Source: Elusimicrobiota bacterium
GTDB taxonomy: Bacteria; Elusimicrobiota; Elusimicrobia; UBA1565; JACRDR01
Direction: 5' to 3'
Assembly (NCBI GenBank): GCA_016212845.1
Contig: JACRDR010000287.1
Coordinates: forward strand, 1 to 13,686
Length of the DNA: 13,686 nucleotides
In this document: positions 1 through 6,510 of the stretch, piece after piece
How the letters are laid out: every line of letters starts with the position of its first letter
Position numbering within the stretch: the first letter of the stretch is position 1
Translations under genes and position numbers: made by a program
The notes under the pieces: model-generated
The model's input: the letters and a program-made list of their open reading frames with translations, nothing else
The model's database searches: none
Told to the model about the DNA's origin: nothing

Positions 1-236
1 ACATCAATAATCACAAACGTGGCGTGGACCGGGACCTTCTGTCCCTCTTTCGCCAGGAGCTTCGCGATCCGGCCGTTCTTCGGGCTCGGGATCTCCACCT
101 CGGCTTTGTCGGTCAGCACGTTGGCGATCGGCTGGTTCTCCGTAACGGCGTCGCCCTCCTTCACGTGCCACTTCACGATCTCGCCCTCGATGAGGCCTTC
201 GCCGATGTCGGGAAGCTTGAACTCGAAGGTCGCCAT
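1..236 (-). CDS. pdhC: Dihydrolipoamide acyltransferase (E2) of the pyruvate dehydrogenase complex, N-terminal lipoyl domain only; continues past the left edge
   Basis: The 78 visible residues form one complete biotinyl/lipoyl-attachment domain. It opens MATFEFKLPDIGEGL, and the lipoylated lysine sits in the DKAEVEIPSP motif at about residues 43-52. In the complex this arm carries acyl groups from E1 to the E2 active site and is oxidised by E3. The ATG (236-234) overlaps the last base of the pdhB stop (TAATG), so translation is probably coupled; there is no good Shine-Dalgarno sequence. Position directly behind E1 alpha and E1 beta identifies it as E2. Whether the enzyme is pyruvate-specific or branched-chain-specific cannot be judged from the lipoyl domain alone; the E1 sequences favour pyruvate. 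The peripheral-subunit-binding and catalytic domains lie outside the window. Confidence 0.9.
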   Translation of the reverse strand, partial: MATFEFKLPDIGEGLIEGEIVKWHVKEGDAVTENQPIANVLTDKAEVEIPSPKNGRIAKLLAKEGQKVPVHATFVIID

Positions 237-1213
237 TAGAAGCTCAGCGTCTTCTTGACCGCCATCACGACGCGGTCGGCGTCCGGCACGTAGTACTTCT
301 CGAGCCGAAAGAGCGGCATGCGGATGTCCCAGCCGCCCACGCGGGTGACCGGCGCCTGAAGCTTGAGGATCGCCCGCTCGTGGATGAGCGCGCTGATCTC
401 CGCCGCGAAGGAGCCGGTGTTCGGCGCCTCCTGCGCGACGACGACCCGGCCGGTCTTTACGGCGGTGGCCACGATCGCGTCGATGTCGAGCGGCGCCAGC
501 GAGCGCAGATCCAGGATTTCGACGGAGATCCCTTCGGCGTCCAAGCGCTCGGCCGCCTTCTGCGCCGTGTGCACCATCGCGCCCCACGTCACGATCGAGA
601 GGTCCGTGCCTTCGCGGGCGATGCGGGCTTTGCCGATCGGCACCACGTACGGATTGTCCGGCACCTCGCCCTTCGCGGCGCGATAAAGCGCCTTCGGCTC
701 GAAGTACACGACCGGGTCCGGATCCTGCACCGCGGCCATCAGCAGCCCCTTCGCGTCGTAGGGCGTCGACGGGACGACGACCTTGATCCCCGGCGTGTGC
801 GTGAAATACGCCTCCGGCGACTCCGAGTGATGCTCCGGCGCGTGGATCAAGCCTCCGTGCGGCGCGCGCAGCACCATCGGCACGGTGTTGCGCCCCTGGG
901 AGCGGTTGCGGATGCGCCCCATGTGGCAGATCACCTGGTCCATGATCGACGGCAGGAAGCCGTCGAACTGGATCTCCGCGATCGGCCGCATGCCGCCCAC
1001 GGCGAGTCCCACGGCGGAGCCCACGATGCCGAGCTCGGCCAGCGGCGTGTCGACCACGCGGTCGGCGCCGAAAAGCTTCTGGAGCCCCTCCGTCACGCGG
1101 AACACGCCGCCGTTGAGGCCTACGTCTTCCCCGAGCACCATCACGCGCTCGTCCGCCTCCATCGCCTGCCGCAGGCCCTGGTTGATCGCCTGGACTAGAT
1201 TGATCTCGCTCAC
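236..1213 (-). CDS. pdhB: Pyruvate dehydrogenase E1 component, beta subunit
   Basis: This 325-residue protein is the usual length for an E1 beta subunit. With E1 alpha it forms the thiamine-diphosphate enzyme that decarboxylates pyruvate and acetylates the E2 lipoyl arm. Visible family motifs are VLGEDVG (27-32), the DTPLAELGIVG segment (55-65), RAPHGG followed by PEHHSES (116-132) and the C-terminal transketolase domain with LDLRSLAPLD (234-243). The reading frame is open further upstream, but that part is the shadow of pdhA. The start chosen is GTG at 1213, which overlaps the pdhA stop as GTGA and has a strong GGGAGG ribosome site five bases before it. The first residues, VSEINLVQAINQGL, match the family's N-terminus. 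Confidence 0.95.
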   Translation of the reverse strand: MSEINLVQAINQGLRQAMEADERVMVLGEDVGLNGGVFRVTEGLQKLFGADRVVDTPLAELGIVGSAVGLAVGGMRPIAEIQFDGFLPSIMDQVICHMGRIRNRSQGRNTVPMVLRAPHGGLIHAPEHHSESPEAYFTHTPGIKVVVPSTPYDAKGLLMAAVQDPDPVVYFEPKALYRAAKGEVPDNPYVVPIGKARIAREGTDLSIVTWGAMVHTAQKAAERLDAEGISVEILDLRSLAPLDIDAIVATAVKTGRVVVAQEAPNTGSFAAEISALIHERAILKLQAPVTRVGGWDIRMPLFRLEKYYVPDADRVVMAVKKTLSF

Positions 1214-2337
1214 GGGAACCTCCCTTCGACCGGCGGAAGCTCGACGACTTCCTTGCGGGCCTGCTTCACCTTCACGAGCTCCTCCAACTCCTGCCTCTGC
1301 TCGATGAGGTTCCACGGCGCGGTCGCGTAGTTGTTGGCGAACATGTTGAGCGGGTTCGGCGCCGGGAAAGACTCGTACGCTTCGATCTCCCCGTTGACCA
1401 TCTCCTCCGCTTCCTTCTTGAGCCGCAGCTCCTGATCCTCGTCCCAGAGCTTCTTGGCTTCCAAATACTTCTTGAAGCGCAGGATCGGGTCCTTCTTCGT
1501 CCCCGCCTCGACTTCCGCTTCCGAGCGGTAGCGCGTGGCGTCGTCGGCGGTCGTGTGGTGGCCGAGCCGGTACGTCTCGAGCTCGAGCACCGTCGGGCCG
1601 TCTCCTTTGCGCGCGCGGGCGACCGCGTCGAACGTCGCCTTGAATACGGCTAGCGCGTCGTTGCCGTCCACCTGGAGTCCCGCCGCGCCGTAGCCGTGCG
1701 CCTTCTGCGCGAGCGTGACGGTCGCGGCCTGCTTCTCGCGGGGCACCGAGATCGCCCAGTGGTTGTTCTCGATGATGTAGATCGCCGGGAGCTTGAACTG
1801 CCCCGCGAAGGTCAGCGCCTCGTGGAGGTCGCCTTTGGAAGAAGTGCCGTCGCCGAGATAGGTCAGCGCGCAATGCCCCTGCTTCTGCATCTTCGCCGCC
1901 CACGCCAGGCCCGCCACCTGCGTGAGGTGGCTGCCGACCGGGATCGAGAAGATCATGTCGTTGTTGCCTTCCGGGAACTTCACGCCGCGGTCGTCGCCTC
2001 CCCAGTAGAGGAGCGAGTAGCGGAGCTGCATGCCTCTCGCGAAGTACGCGCCCTGGCCGCGATACGTCGGGACCAGCCAGTCCTTCGGCTTTAAGCACAA
2101 GGACGGGATGATCTGCGACGCCTCCTGGCCGAGGATCTGCGGGTAGGTGCCGAGGCGGCCCTGGCGCTGCAGGCGGTACGCCCGCTCGTCGAAGGTCCGG
2201 ATCTCCACCATCTTGCGGTACATCTCGAGGAGCTTCTCCTGCGAGATCTTCGGCTCGAGGGCCTTATCCCAGGTCCCGTCGGCGGCGAGGATCTCGAGGC
2301 GCTCCGTCTTGCTCTCGGCTACGGTCTTAATCGGCAT
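1210..2337 (-). CDS. pdhA: Pyruvate dehydrogenase E1 component, alpha subunit
   Basis: This 375-residue protein is the thiamine-diphosphate-binding subunit of the heterotetrameric E1 found in Gram-positives, mitochondria and many other bacteria, not the single-chain AceE type. The cofactor motif starts at GDGTSSKGD (162-170) and ends at ENN (190-192). The active-site loop reads YRLGHHTTADDATRYR (256-271), where mitochondrial enzymes carry regulatory phosphoserines. SIPVGSHLTQVAG and QVDGNDALAV also match the pyruvate rather than the branched-chain family. The ATG lies inside the lipA 3' end with an AGGGGA ribosome site, giving an 11-base overlap. The stop overlaps the pdhB GTG. No own promoter is seen. 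Confidence 0.95.
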   Translation of the reverse strand: MPIKTVAESKTERLEILAADGTWDKALEPKISQEKLLEMYRKMVEIRTFDERAYRLQRQGRLGTYPQILGQEASQIIPSLCLKPKDWLVPTYRGQGAYFARGMQLRYSLLYWGGDDRGVKFPEGNNDMIFSIPVGSHLTQVAGLAWAAKMQKQGHCALTYLGDGTSSKGDLHEALTFAGQFKLPAIYIIENNHWAISVPREKQAATVTLAQKAHGYGAAGLQVDGNDALAVFKATFDAVARARKGDGPTVLELETYRLGHHTTADDATRYRSEAEVEAGTKKDPILRFKKYLEAKKLWDEDQELRLKKEAEEMVNGEIEAYESFPAPNPLNMFANNYATAPWNLIEQRQELEELVKVKQARKEVVELPPVEGRFP

Positions 2338-3214
2338 GCGTTCCCCTCAGCAGTCCATGGATGAACAGCTCTCCGGCCCTATACGACGAGCGCACGAAAG
2401 GTCCGGACGCGACGTAAAGAAATCCCAACTGGCGCGCGAGCTCGCCGTACGCCTCGAACTCCGTCGGCGGCAAGTAGCGTTCGACGGGCAAATGCCGCGG
2501 CGCGGACGTGGGCCGCAGGTATTGTCCCAGCGTGACGATGTCGCAGCCCGCCGAGCGCAGATCCTTCAACGCCGTCTCCACTTCCGCGGGCGTCTCGCCC
2601 AGCCCCAGCATCAACGACGACTTCGACTTCCGGTTCGGGTCGATCTCCTTGATCGCCGCGAGCACGTCCAACGACTGCTTGTAGCCCGCGCGGCGATCGC
2701 GCACCACGGAGGTCAATCGCTCCACCGTCTCGACGTTGTGCGCGATCACTTCCGCGCCGGTAGACATCGCCACGCGAAGCAGCTCCTTATCCCCTCTGAA
2801 ATCCTGCAAAAGCGCTTCCACGATGATCCCCGGCACCCGCTCGCGCACCGCTCGTATACAAGAAGCCACGTGCGCCGCCCCTTGGTCGGGCATATCGTCC
2901 CGGCACACCGTCGTCAGCACCACGTATTTCAGCCCCAGCGCCGAAATAGAACGAGCGAGCTTAAGAGGCTCCTCGGGATCCGGCGGAAGAGAAGACGTCA
3001 GGGCCGCCACCGAGCAGAAGCGGCAGCCTCTCGAGCAGGAATCGCCCAACACCATGTACGTCGCGGTCCCCCCGCTCCAGCATTCCCCCAAATTGGGGCA
3101 GCGCGCTTCCTCGCAGACCGTGTGCAGGCCGAGATCGGCGGACAGCGTCTTGATGCGCTCGTAGTTCTCGCCCGAAGGCAGTCTTGCCTTCAGCCACGGC
3201 GGGAGTGAGGCCAC
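2327..3214 (-). CDS. lipA: Lipoyl synthase (radical SAM)
   Basis: This 295-residue cytosolic enzyme inserts two sulfurs into octanoyl groups on lipoyl domains such as that of the E2 encoded downstream. The auxiliary cluster motif CX4CX5C is present at C34, C39 and C45, and the radical-SAM motif CX3CX2C at C60, C64 and C67. The conserved RSSY near the C-terminus is at 275-278. All known ligands are therefore intact. The start is a GTG. A perfect TATAAT lies seven bases ahead of it, so transcription may begin at the GTG itself. It is the first gene of lipA-pdhA-pdhB-E2. No lipB or lplA is visible in the window. Confidence 0.97.
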   Translation of the reverse strand: MASLPPWLKARLPSGENYERIKTLSADLGLHTVCEEARCPNLGECWSGGTATYMVLGDSCSRGCRFCSVAALTSSLPPDPEEPLKLARSISALGLKYVVLTTVCRDDMPDQGAAHVASCIRAVRERVPGIIVEALLQDFRGDKELLRVAMSTGAEVIAHNVETVERLTSVVRDRRAGYKQSLDVLAAIKEIDPNRKSKSSLMLGLGETPAEVETALKDLRSAGCDIVTLGQYLRPTSAPRHLPVERYLPPTEFEAYGELARQLGFLYVASGPFVRSSYRAGELFIHGLLRGTHAD

Positions 3215-3220
3215 GGCGTG

Positions 3221-3226
3221 ATTATA
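3221..3226 (-). promoter_or_regulatory. Predicted -10 box (TATAAT) of the lipA-pdh operon
   Basis: A perfect TATAAT sits in the 33-base gap between the stop of the Yip1-like gene and lipA. Counting seven bases from its last T places +1 at 3214, exactly the G of the lipA GTG. No convincing -35 box is present at 16-18 bases; that region overlaps the upstream gene's stop codon. No ribosome site lies between box and start. This suggests a leaderless transcript, possibly activator-assisted. Confidence 0.5.
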
Positions 3227-3247
3227 GGAAAGAGGCCGGGGCCGGGG

Positions 3248-5158
3248 CTACTGCTCGTCGGAGGTAGGAACTCTACGTCGACGTCGTTTTCTCGGAGAGG
3301 CCTGCTGCTGCGGCGCCACGGTCGCCGACTGCATCATCTGCTGCAAACTCTGCATCAATTGCTGCGTCTGCGCCGCCGACGGCTTCTGCCCCGTCTGCGC
3401 CGCCTTCATCATCGCGTCCAACGAGCCGCGCGCCTGCCTAAACTGCTCCTTCTGCTGCTCCGACATCCCGTCCGTCATCTTCGGATCGTCGAGCACCGCG
3501 GTCGCCCTCTGTATCGCCTGCGCCCCCGCCCCCTTGAGCTGCTGAATCTCCTCGGGCGTCGGCTGCCGACCCAGCGCCGGCGTCATCGGCATCAAAAACG
3601 GCGGCAGCACCGCCCTCTCTTCTCCCGGCGGAGTGCCCTCCCCCGCCGAAGCCGCCCCATTGAGCATCTCGAGCCCCGAAGGCTGCGTGCCCCCCGGCGG
3701 CGGTATCGCCCCCGCGCTCTTGAGCTGCTCCAAAACCGCCGCCTGCTCCGCGGTCAACGCCCCGCCAGGCCCCGACGCCGCGAGCCCCGGCGTCGTCCCC
3801 GAAGCCGCCGCCGCCGCCGCCGACAAAGGCGCCACCGCCTCCGCCGCCTGGCGTATATTCATCGCCGCTCGATGCCCCGCGTACTGCAAAACCCCGCCGA
3901 ACAAAGCCGCTCCGCCGACGACGATCCCCGCCTGCCAAACCGGCGCCGCATAAAACGAAACGATCGCCCGCCCGATCAGCCACATCGAAAGCACAAAAGG
4001 CGCCCACCAAAGCGCCTCGATGGGCGAAAGCGCCGCACTCAACGCCGACAGCGGAGCCAGCAATGAAATCGTAAGAAGCGCACGCCCAAAAGGCGCCGCC
4101 CCGCCCGACAACTTCCCAAGCCCATGCACGATCGCCGCCCCGATCATCAGCCCAATGGAAGCGACCACCAACCCGATCGCAAACGCCGTCCCCAACTTCG
4201 GCGCCACGATCGTCCCCAACAAAGCCGAAGCCTTCCCGTAACCAAGTCCCGCCCGTATCACCATCGAAGCCGCCGCCCAAGCCAACCCATGAGCCAGCAA
4301 GAGCCAAACCGGCGGCTGCGGCGAACTCTTAAACCGCTCCAAAACCGTCTTCGTCGACAAAACAAACAACCCCGCCTGCTCCGCCAACTGCACAAACCCC
4401 AGCGAACCAAACGGCTCCACCGGCACCGCCGCCGCAGCCGCCTTCGGCGGCACAACCGGCGCCGCAACAGGTGCCGCCGCGGGCAACCCCGGAATCGGCG
4501 TCGCCTTCGGCGCCGCATTCCCCGGCAGCCGAATCGGCGGCGCGGTATGCGGTTGCCTAAGCGCCGCGTTCCGATCCACCGGCTTAGGCGGAGCCGCCGG
4601 AACCGGAGGAGGCGGCGAAGTAAGCGGCAGCTTATCCTCTATCTTCGGCGTAAACGGCGCCGGCGCCGGCGGCCCGCCAAACTGGAATGTCCCCGCCGCC
4701 GGCCCCTCGGCAGGCGCCTGGAACGCAGCCGTCGTCGACGGCATCGACATCGACTTCACCGCCGGCAAGGTCGCCTTCACCGGCGCATCCAAACTGGGCG
4801 CCTCAAACGGCGCATCCGGCGCCTTCGCCACCGGCTCCACCGAAGGCGGCGTAAAAGGCTTATTCTCGACCGGCTTAGGCAGGAACGCCGCTTCAAACCC
4901 GCCCACATCGGGTACCGGCGGCGGCTTAGCCCCAAAAGGCGGCGGCTGAGTGGAAGGATTCCCGAGAGGATCCAGTATGACTAAAGGCTCAACCGGCCGA
5001 GCCCGAGGCGGCACCACCGGCGGACTAGTCTCGTCGACAACCTTAGGCTCCGAACTCCGATACACCGGAGCCGGCGTATGCAAACTCCCCTCCCCCTCCG
5101 GCCCAAGCGGAATTAGGAATGGCAGCGACTCCCCGTCGGGCGGCTTACCCGAGTCCAC
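3248..5158 (-). CDS. Pro/Ala-rich membrane protein with Yip1-like five-helix domain
   Basis: This is a 636-residue protein in three blocks. Residues 1-250 are low-complexity and rich in Pro and Ala, with no predicted fold. Residues about 283-424 hold five hydrophobic helices (roughly 283-302, 322-345, 358-378, 384-402, 406-424), with a GLGKLSGGAAPFGRAL linker (346-361). That arrangement resembles the Yip1/YIF1-type membrane domain seen in many bacterial proteins of unknown role. Residues 430-636 are hydrophilic and Gln/Ala-rich, contain two similar QLKxAGA segments (about 478-484 and 540-546) and end in RKRRRRR (623-629). No enzyme motif is visible, so no function is assigned. The GTG start is set by a strong promoter whose +1 coincides with it. 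The CDS is secure; the Yip1 label is an inference from pattern. Confidence 0.75.
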   Translation of the reverse strand: MDSGKPPDGESLPFLIPLGPEGEGSLHTPAPVYRSSEPKVVDETSPPVVPPRARPVEPLVILDPLGNPSTQPPPFGAKPPPVPDVGGFEAAFLPKPVENKPFTPPSVEPVAKAPDAPFEAPSLDAPVKATLPAVKSMSMPSTTAAFQAPAEGPAAGTFQFGGPPAPAPFTPKIEDKLPLTSPPPPVPAAPPKPVDRNAALRQPHTAPPIRLPGNAAPKATPIPGLPAAAPVAAPVVPPKAAAAAVPVEPFGSLGFVQLAEQAGLFVLSTKTVLERFKSSPQPPVWLLLAHGLAWAAASMVIRAGLGYGKASALLGTIVAPKLGTAFAIGLVVASIGLMIGAAIVHGLGKLSGGAAPFGRALLTISLLAPLSALSAALSPIEALWWAPFVLSMWLIGRAIVSFYAAPVWQAGIVVGGAALFGGVLQYAGHRAAMNIRQAAEAVAPLSAAAAAASGTTPGLAASGPGGALTAEQAAVLEQLKSAGAIPPPGGTQPSGLEMLNGAASAGEGTPPGEERAVLPPFLMPMTPALGRQPTPEEIQQLKGAGAQAIQRATAVLDDPKMTDGMSEQQKEQFRQARGSLDAMMKAAQTGQKPSAAQTQQLMQSLQQMMQSATVAPQQQASPRKRRRRRVPTSDEQ

Positions 5159-5164
5159 CCCCCC

Positions 5165-5193
5165 AATATACCCTCCAACCCCTTATTTTTCAA
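5165..5193 (-). promoter_or_regulatory. Strong sigma70-type promoter placing +1 on the GTG of the Yip1-like gene
   Basis: On the minus strand TTGAAA (5193-5188) is followed by a 17-base spacer and TATATT (5170-5165). Seven bases on is 5158, the first base of the GTG start codon. A GGAGG-like run exists but lies about 13-18 bases before the start, inside the promoter spacer, so it would not be transcribed. This is the best-formed promoter in the window and points to a leaderless mRNA. Confidence 0.65.
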
Positions 5194-5254
5194 CGGCTTT
5201 TCCAATCGAAGGGATGGGGCGAGTCAGCCGAAGAAGCCGCCGGTTCTAGCCGAC

Positions 5255-5261
5255 GTTAGGC
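5255..5261 (-). repeat. GCCTAAC heptamer overlapping the antitoxin stop codon (attC-like R'' site)
   Basis: On the minus strand GCCTAAC fits the integron attC consensus RYYYAAC, and its TAA is the antitoxin stop codon, as is common at cassette ends. It is the exact inverted partner of the GTTAGGC at 6360-6354 (minus strand), on the far side of the low-GC island. A full downstream attC (matching L boxes and a GTTRRRY) was not found; GTTGAAA and GTTGGAG nearby are only partial matches. Confidence 0.35.
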
Positions 5262-5531
5262 CCCGCGTTCGACAAGCCGCCCTGTGACGAATTTGTGGAT
5301 AATGCTTGCAACCAAGGTCTGATAGGGGATGCCCTCCTCCACCGCACGCTGCTGCATCCCCTCGAGATCCTGAGGCGACAGGCGAATATTTATTCGTTTG
5401 CTTTTCTGAAGAGCATCTCGAGCATACGATTGATATCGGCGAACCTCGGCCTTCCGGTTGGCGATCGGCTTCCACTCTCCCCGCTCATACGAGCGAGAGA
5501 GCTCCTTTTCTTCATTGGTTCGTTTGCTCAT
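5256..5531 (-). CDS. Ribbon-helix-helix type antitoxin
   Basis: This 91-residue protein has a basic, charged N-terminal half that would contact the toxin, and a C-terminal ribbon-helix-helix DNA-binding fold: beta strand KRINIRLS (45-52), helix 1 from about 53, and IPYQTLVASIIHKFV (68-82) as turn plus helix 2. This pattern is typical of antitoxins paired with BrnT-like toxins. The ATG overlaps the toxin stop as ATGA and is preceded by a strong GGAGGGGAGAA ribosome site inside the toxin gene. It probably neutralises the toxin and represses the shared promoter at 5813-5841. Gene order is toxin first. The stop codon lies inside the GCCTAAC heptamer at 5261-5255. Confidence 0.85.
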   Translation of the reverse strand: MSKRTNEEKELSRSYERGEWKPIANRKAEVRRYQSYARDALQKSKRINIRLSPQDLEGMQQRAVEEGIPYQTLVASIIHKFVTGRLVERGA

Positions 5532-5809
5532 TTCTCCCCTCCGCCCAGATAACGCCTCGTAGCCTGCCTGTTGGGGATGATAGTTTTGAGGAAAATCTCG
5601 TCCTCAGTCTCTACAAAAGGGACCAGATGCGCGTAGCCGCTGAATTCAAGAATAAACATGCGCTGGTGTGGATAGCGGCCTTTGTTTGGATGCTCAACGA
5701 TATCGAGGACCTCGCCCGTAGCGATCTTTAACGCAGCAAGCTCAAACCCCACGCCCCGGGCTGCCTGGAGCCATTCGTTCTTCTTGGAGTCCCAACGAAT
5801 GGCCTTCAT
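5528..5809 (-). CDS. BrnT-like type II toxin
   Basis: This 93-residue protein begins MKAIRWDSKKNEWL, matching the W-D-x-x-K opening of BrnT/RelE-fold toxins. It then has RGVGFELA, LDIVEHPN, VPFVETEDEIFLKTIIP and finishes with the family's RQATRRYL (81-88). Proteins of this type are small ribonucleases, but the activity here is inferred from pattern only. The ATG at 5809 is chosen over a TTG one codon upstream. It lies immediately after a promoter, with no room for a ribosome site. The last four bases overlap the antitoxin start. The pair lies in low-GC DNA and is probably horizontally acquired. Confidence 0.85.
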   Translation of the reverse strand: MKAIRWDSKKNEWLQAARGVGFELAALKIATGEVLDIVEHPNKGRYPHQRMFILEFSGYAHLVPFVETEDEIFLKTIIPNRQATRRYLGGGEK

Positions 5810-5812
5810 CAA

Positions 5813-5841
5813 AGTGTAGTACGTTGTGTGCCTAATGTCAA
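5813..5841 (-). promoter_or_regulatory. Promoter of the toxin-antitoxin operon
   Basis: On the minus strand a perfect TTGACA (5841-5836) is followed by 17 bases and TACACT (5818-5813). The -10 box ends only three bases before the toxin ATG, so the usual +1 (about 5806) would fall inside codon 2. Initiation may occur earlier than usual, or the overlapping TACTAC (5821-5816) may act as -10, which puts +1 exactly on the ATG. ATTAGGC (5836-5830) abuts the -35 box and could be part of an operator. Confidence 0.55.
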
Positions 5842-5874
5842 CAGCCTGGAATATGATTTAGCGAGAAATCCGGA

Positions 5875-6306
5875 TTAACCTTTCGATTTGATTATTTTCA
5901 ACTTTCGTATTCGTCTCGTAGAATCGCCAACATCTATGTCCAATCCCGTCTCATTCTTGATGAGCTGTTCAAGCACTTTTTGGCTCTGTTTATCCGGTTG
6001 GTAGGTGAGGACGCCGTCCTCCGCAAAACAATGGTCGTCTGTTAGGGTTACTTTTTGGTCGTCAACATAATTATTTTCGGCGGATTTCACAGGAAGAAAC
6101 ACCCGACTCCCTTCGGCACTGCAGGCTTCAAAGGCATCTCGGTAAAAACTCGGAAATTCAGTGGGGCACAAGTCGGCAACGACTCCGTCCTCCCAGAATG
6201 CAACGACTCTCATTTTAGATGAAGCGAGGCATTGAGCATCTCGGGGGCGCAAGCCCGCGCACCCGATTATCAATAACCCACCCAGTAGCAACACCGCACT
6301 CTTCAT
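5875..6306 (-). CDS. Small predicted lipoprotein of unknown function
   Basis: This 143-residue protein has a classic lipoprotein signal: MKSAVLLLGGLLIIGC, with the lipobox LIIGC placing the lipidated cysteine at residue 16. The mature part is short and charged, contains further cysteines (about 25, 47, 62 and 93) and ends in a Lys/Arg-rich tail. No family is recognised. It lies in the low-GC island directly upstream of the toxin-antitoxin genes, 65 bases from the toxin start. Its own stop is followed by about 35 AT-rich bases and then the toxin promoter. Its start overlaps the stop of a possible 13-codon leader ORF (6344-6303). The ribosome site is poor (AGAGA directly before the ATG). Confidence 0.7.
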   Translation of the reverse strand: MKSAVLLLGGLLIIGCAGLRPRDAQCLASSKMRVVAFWEDGVVADLCPTEFPSFYRDAFEACSAEGSRVFLPVKSAENNYVDDQKVTLTDDHCFAEDGVLTYQPDKQSQKVLEQLIKNETGLDIDVGDSTRRIRKLKIIKSKG

Positions 6307-6344
6307 TCTCTGGCTCGCTTGCGGCTGATTCTTCGGCTCTCCAT
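6303..6344 (-). CDS. Possible 13-residue Arg-rich leader ORF overlapping the lipoprotein start
   Basis: An ATG at 6344 opens a short frame, MESRRISRKRARE, whose TGA shares ATGA with the lipoprotein start codon at 6306. Six of its 13 residues are Arg or Lys. It lies downstream of the predicted promoter at 6409-6437 and just after the GTTAGGC repeat. Its upstream AAGAA is only a weak ribosome site. It could couple translation into the lipoprotein gene, which otherwise has a poor ribosome site. A frame this short can arise by chance. Confidence 0.25.
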   Translation of the reverse strand: MESRRISRKRARE

Positions 6345-6353
6345 TTCTTGTAT

Positions 6354-6372
6354 GCCTAACTAGTGATTAGGC
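6354..6372. repeat. Perfect inverted repeat GCCTAA-N7-TTAGGC at the edge of the low-GC island
   Basis: Six-base arms 6354-6359 and 6367-6372 are exact inverted copies with a 7-base loop; the left arm extends to GCCTAAC. On the minus strand the repeat ends in GTTAGGCATAC, matching the attC right core GTTRRRY. A related stretch (AGGCTGT, then TTAGGCA and ACAA) recurs in the toxin promoter region at about 5823-5848. The repeat lies in the leader of the lipoprotein gene, so it could instead be an operator or an RNA hairpin. Confidence 0.5.
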
Positions 6373-6408
6373 TGACAGCCTATTCTGTCGCGATTTTACC
6401 TTTTGGCG

Positions 6409-6437
6409 ATTATAAGGAAAATCCTGATATTTGCCAG
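6409..6437 (-). promoter_or_regulatory. Predicted promoter reading into the lipoprotein and toxin-antitoxin island
   Basis: On the minus strand CTGGCA (6437-6432, four of six matches to TTGACA), a 17-base spacer and a perfect TATAAT (6414-6409). The predicted +1 at about 6402 gives a leader of about 95 bases holding the inverted repeat at 6354-6372 and the short Arg-rich frame. The rest of the 204-base gap, 6438-6510, is G-rich on the plus strand. It holds only a weak AAAGGC/GCCTTT pair (6443-6448 with 6480-6485), not a clear terminator. Confidence 0.45.
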
Positions 6438-6510
6438 TTCTCAAAGGCTCCGGAGGTTGTGGTGGCGGCCGCGGGGGGTGCCTTTCGAGATATGGGGCTG
6501 GCGTGGGTGG

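Noticed and set aside
1214..2098. Open frame extending pdhB upstream to a 620-residue protein
   Set aside because: It is an Arg/Gly/Pro-rich shadow of pdhA in another frame. The E1 beta family begins at GTG 1213, which has a strong ribosome site.
4430..4700. Repetitive GGC/GCC-rich stretch as a tandem DNA repeat
   Set aside because: It is the low-complexity Pro/Ala coding region of the Yip1-like gene; no fixed-length repeat unit was seen.
3218..4984. Long Arg/Leu-rich plus-strand frames opposite the Yip1-like gene
   Set aside because: Their composition (runs of RRR and HRRR) is what Pro/Ala/Gly-rich coding DNA gives when read antisense.
5306..5731. Plus-strand 141-residue frame across the toxin-antitoxin genes
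   Set aside because: It is antisense to two genes with clear family motifs, and has no promoter or ribosome site.
5810..5812. TTG start one codon upstream of the toxin ATG
   Set aside because: It lies between the -10 box and the ATG. The family start MKxIxWD favours the ATG at 5809.
6443..6485. AAAGGC/GCCTTT inverted pair downstream of the flavin reductase as a terminator
   Set aside because: The arms are only six bases with a 31-base loop and no U-tract in the minus-strand transcript, so it is not convincing.
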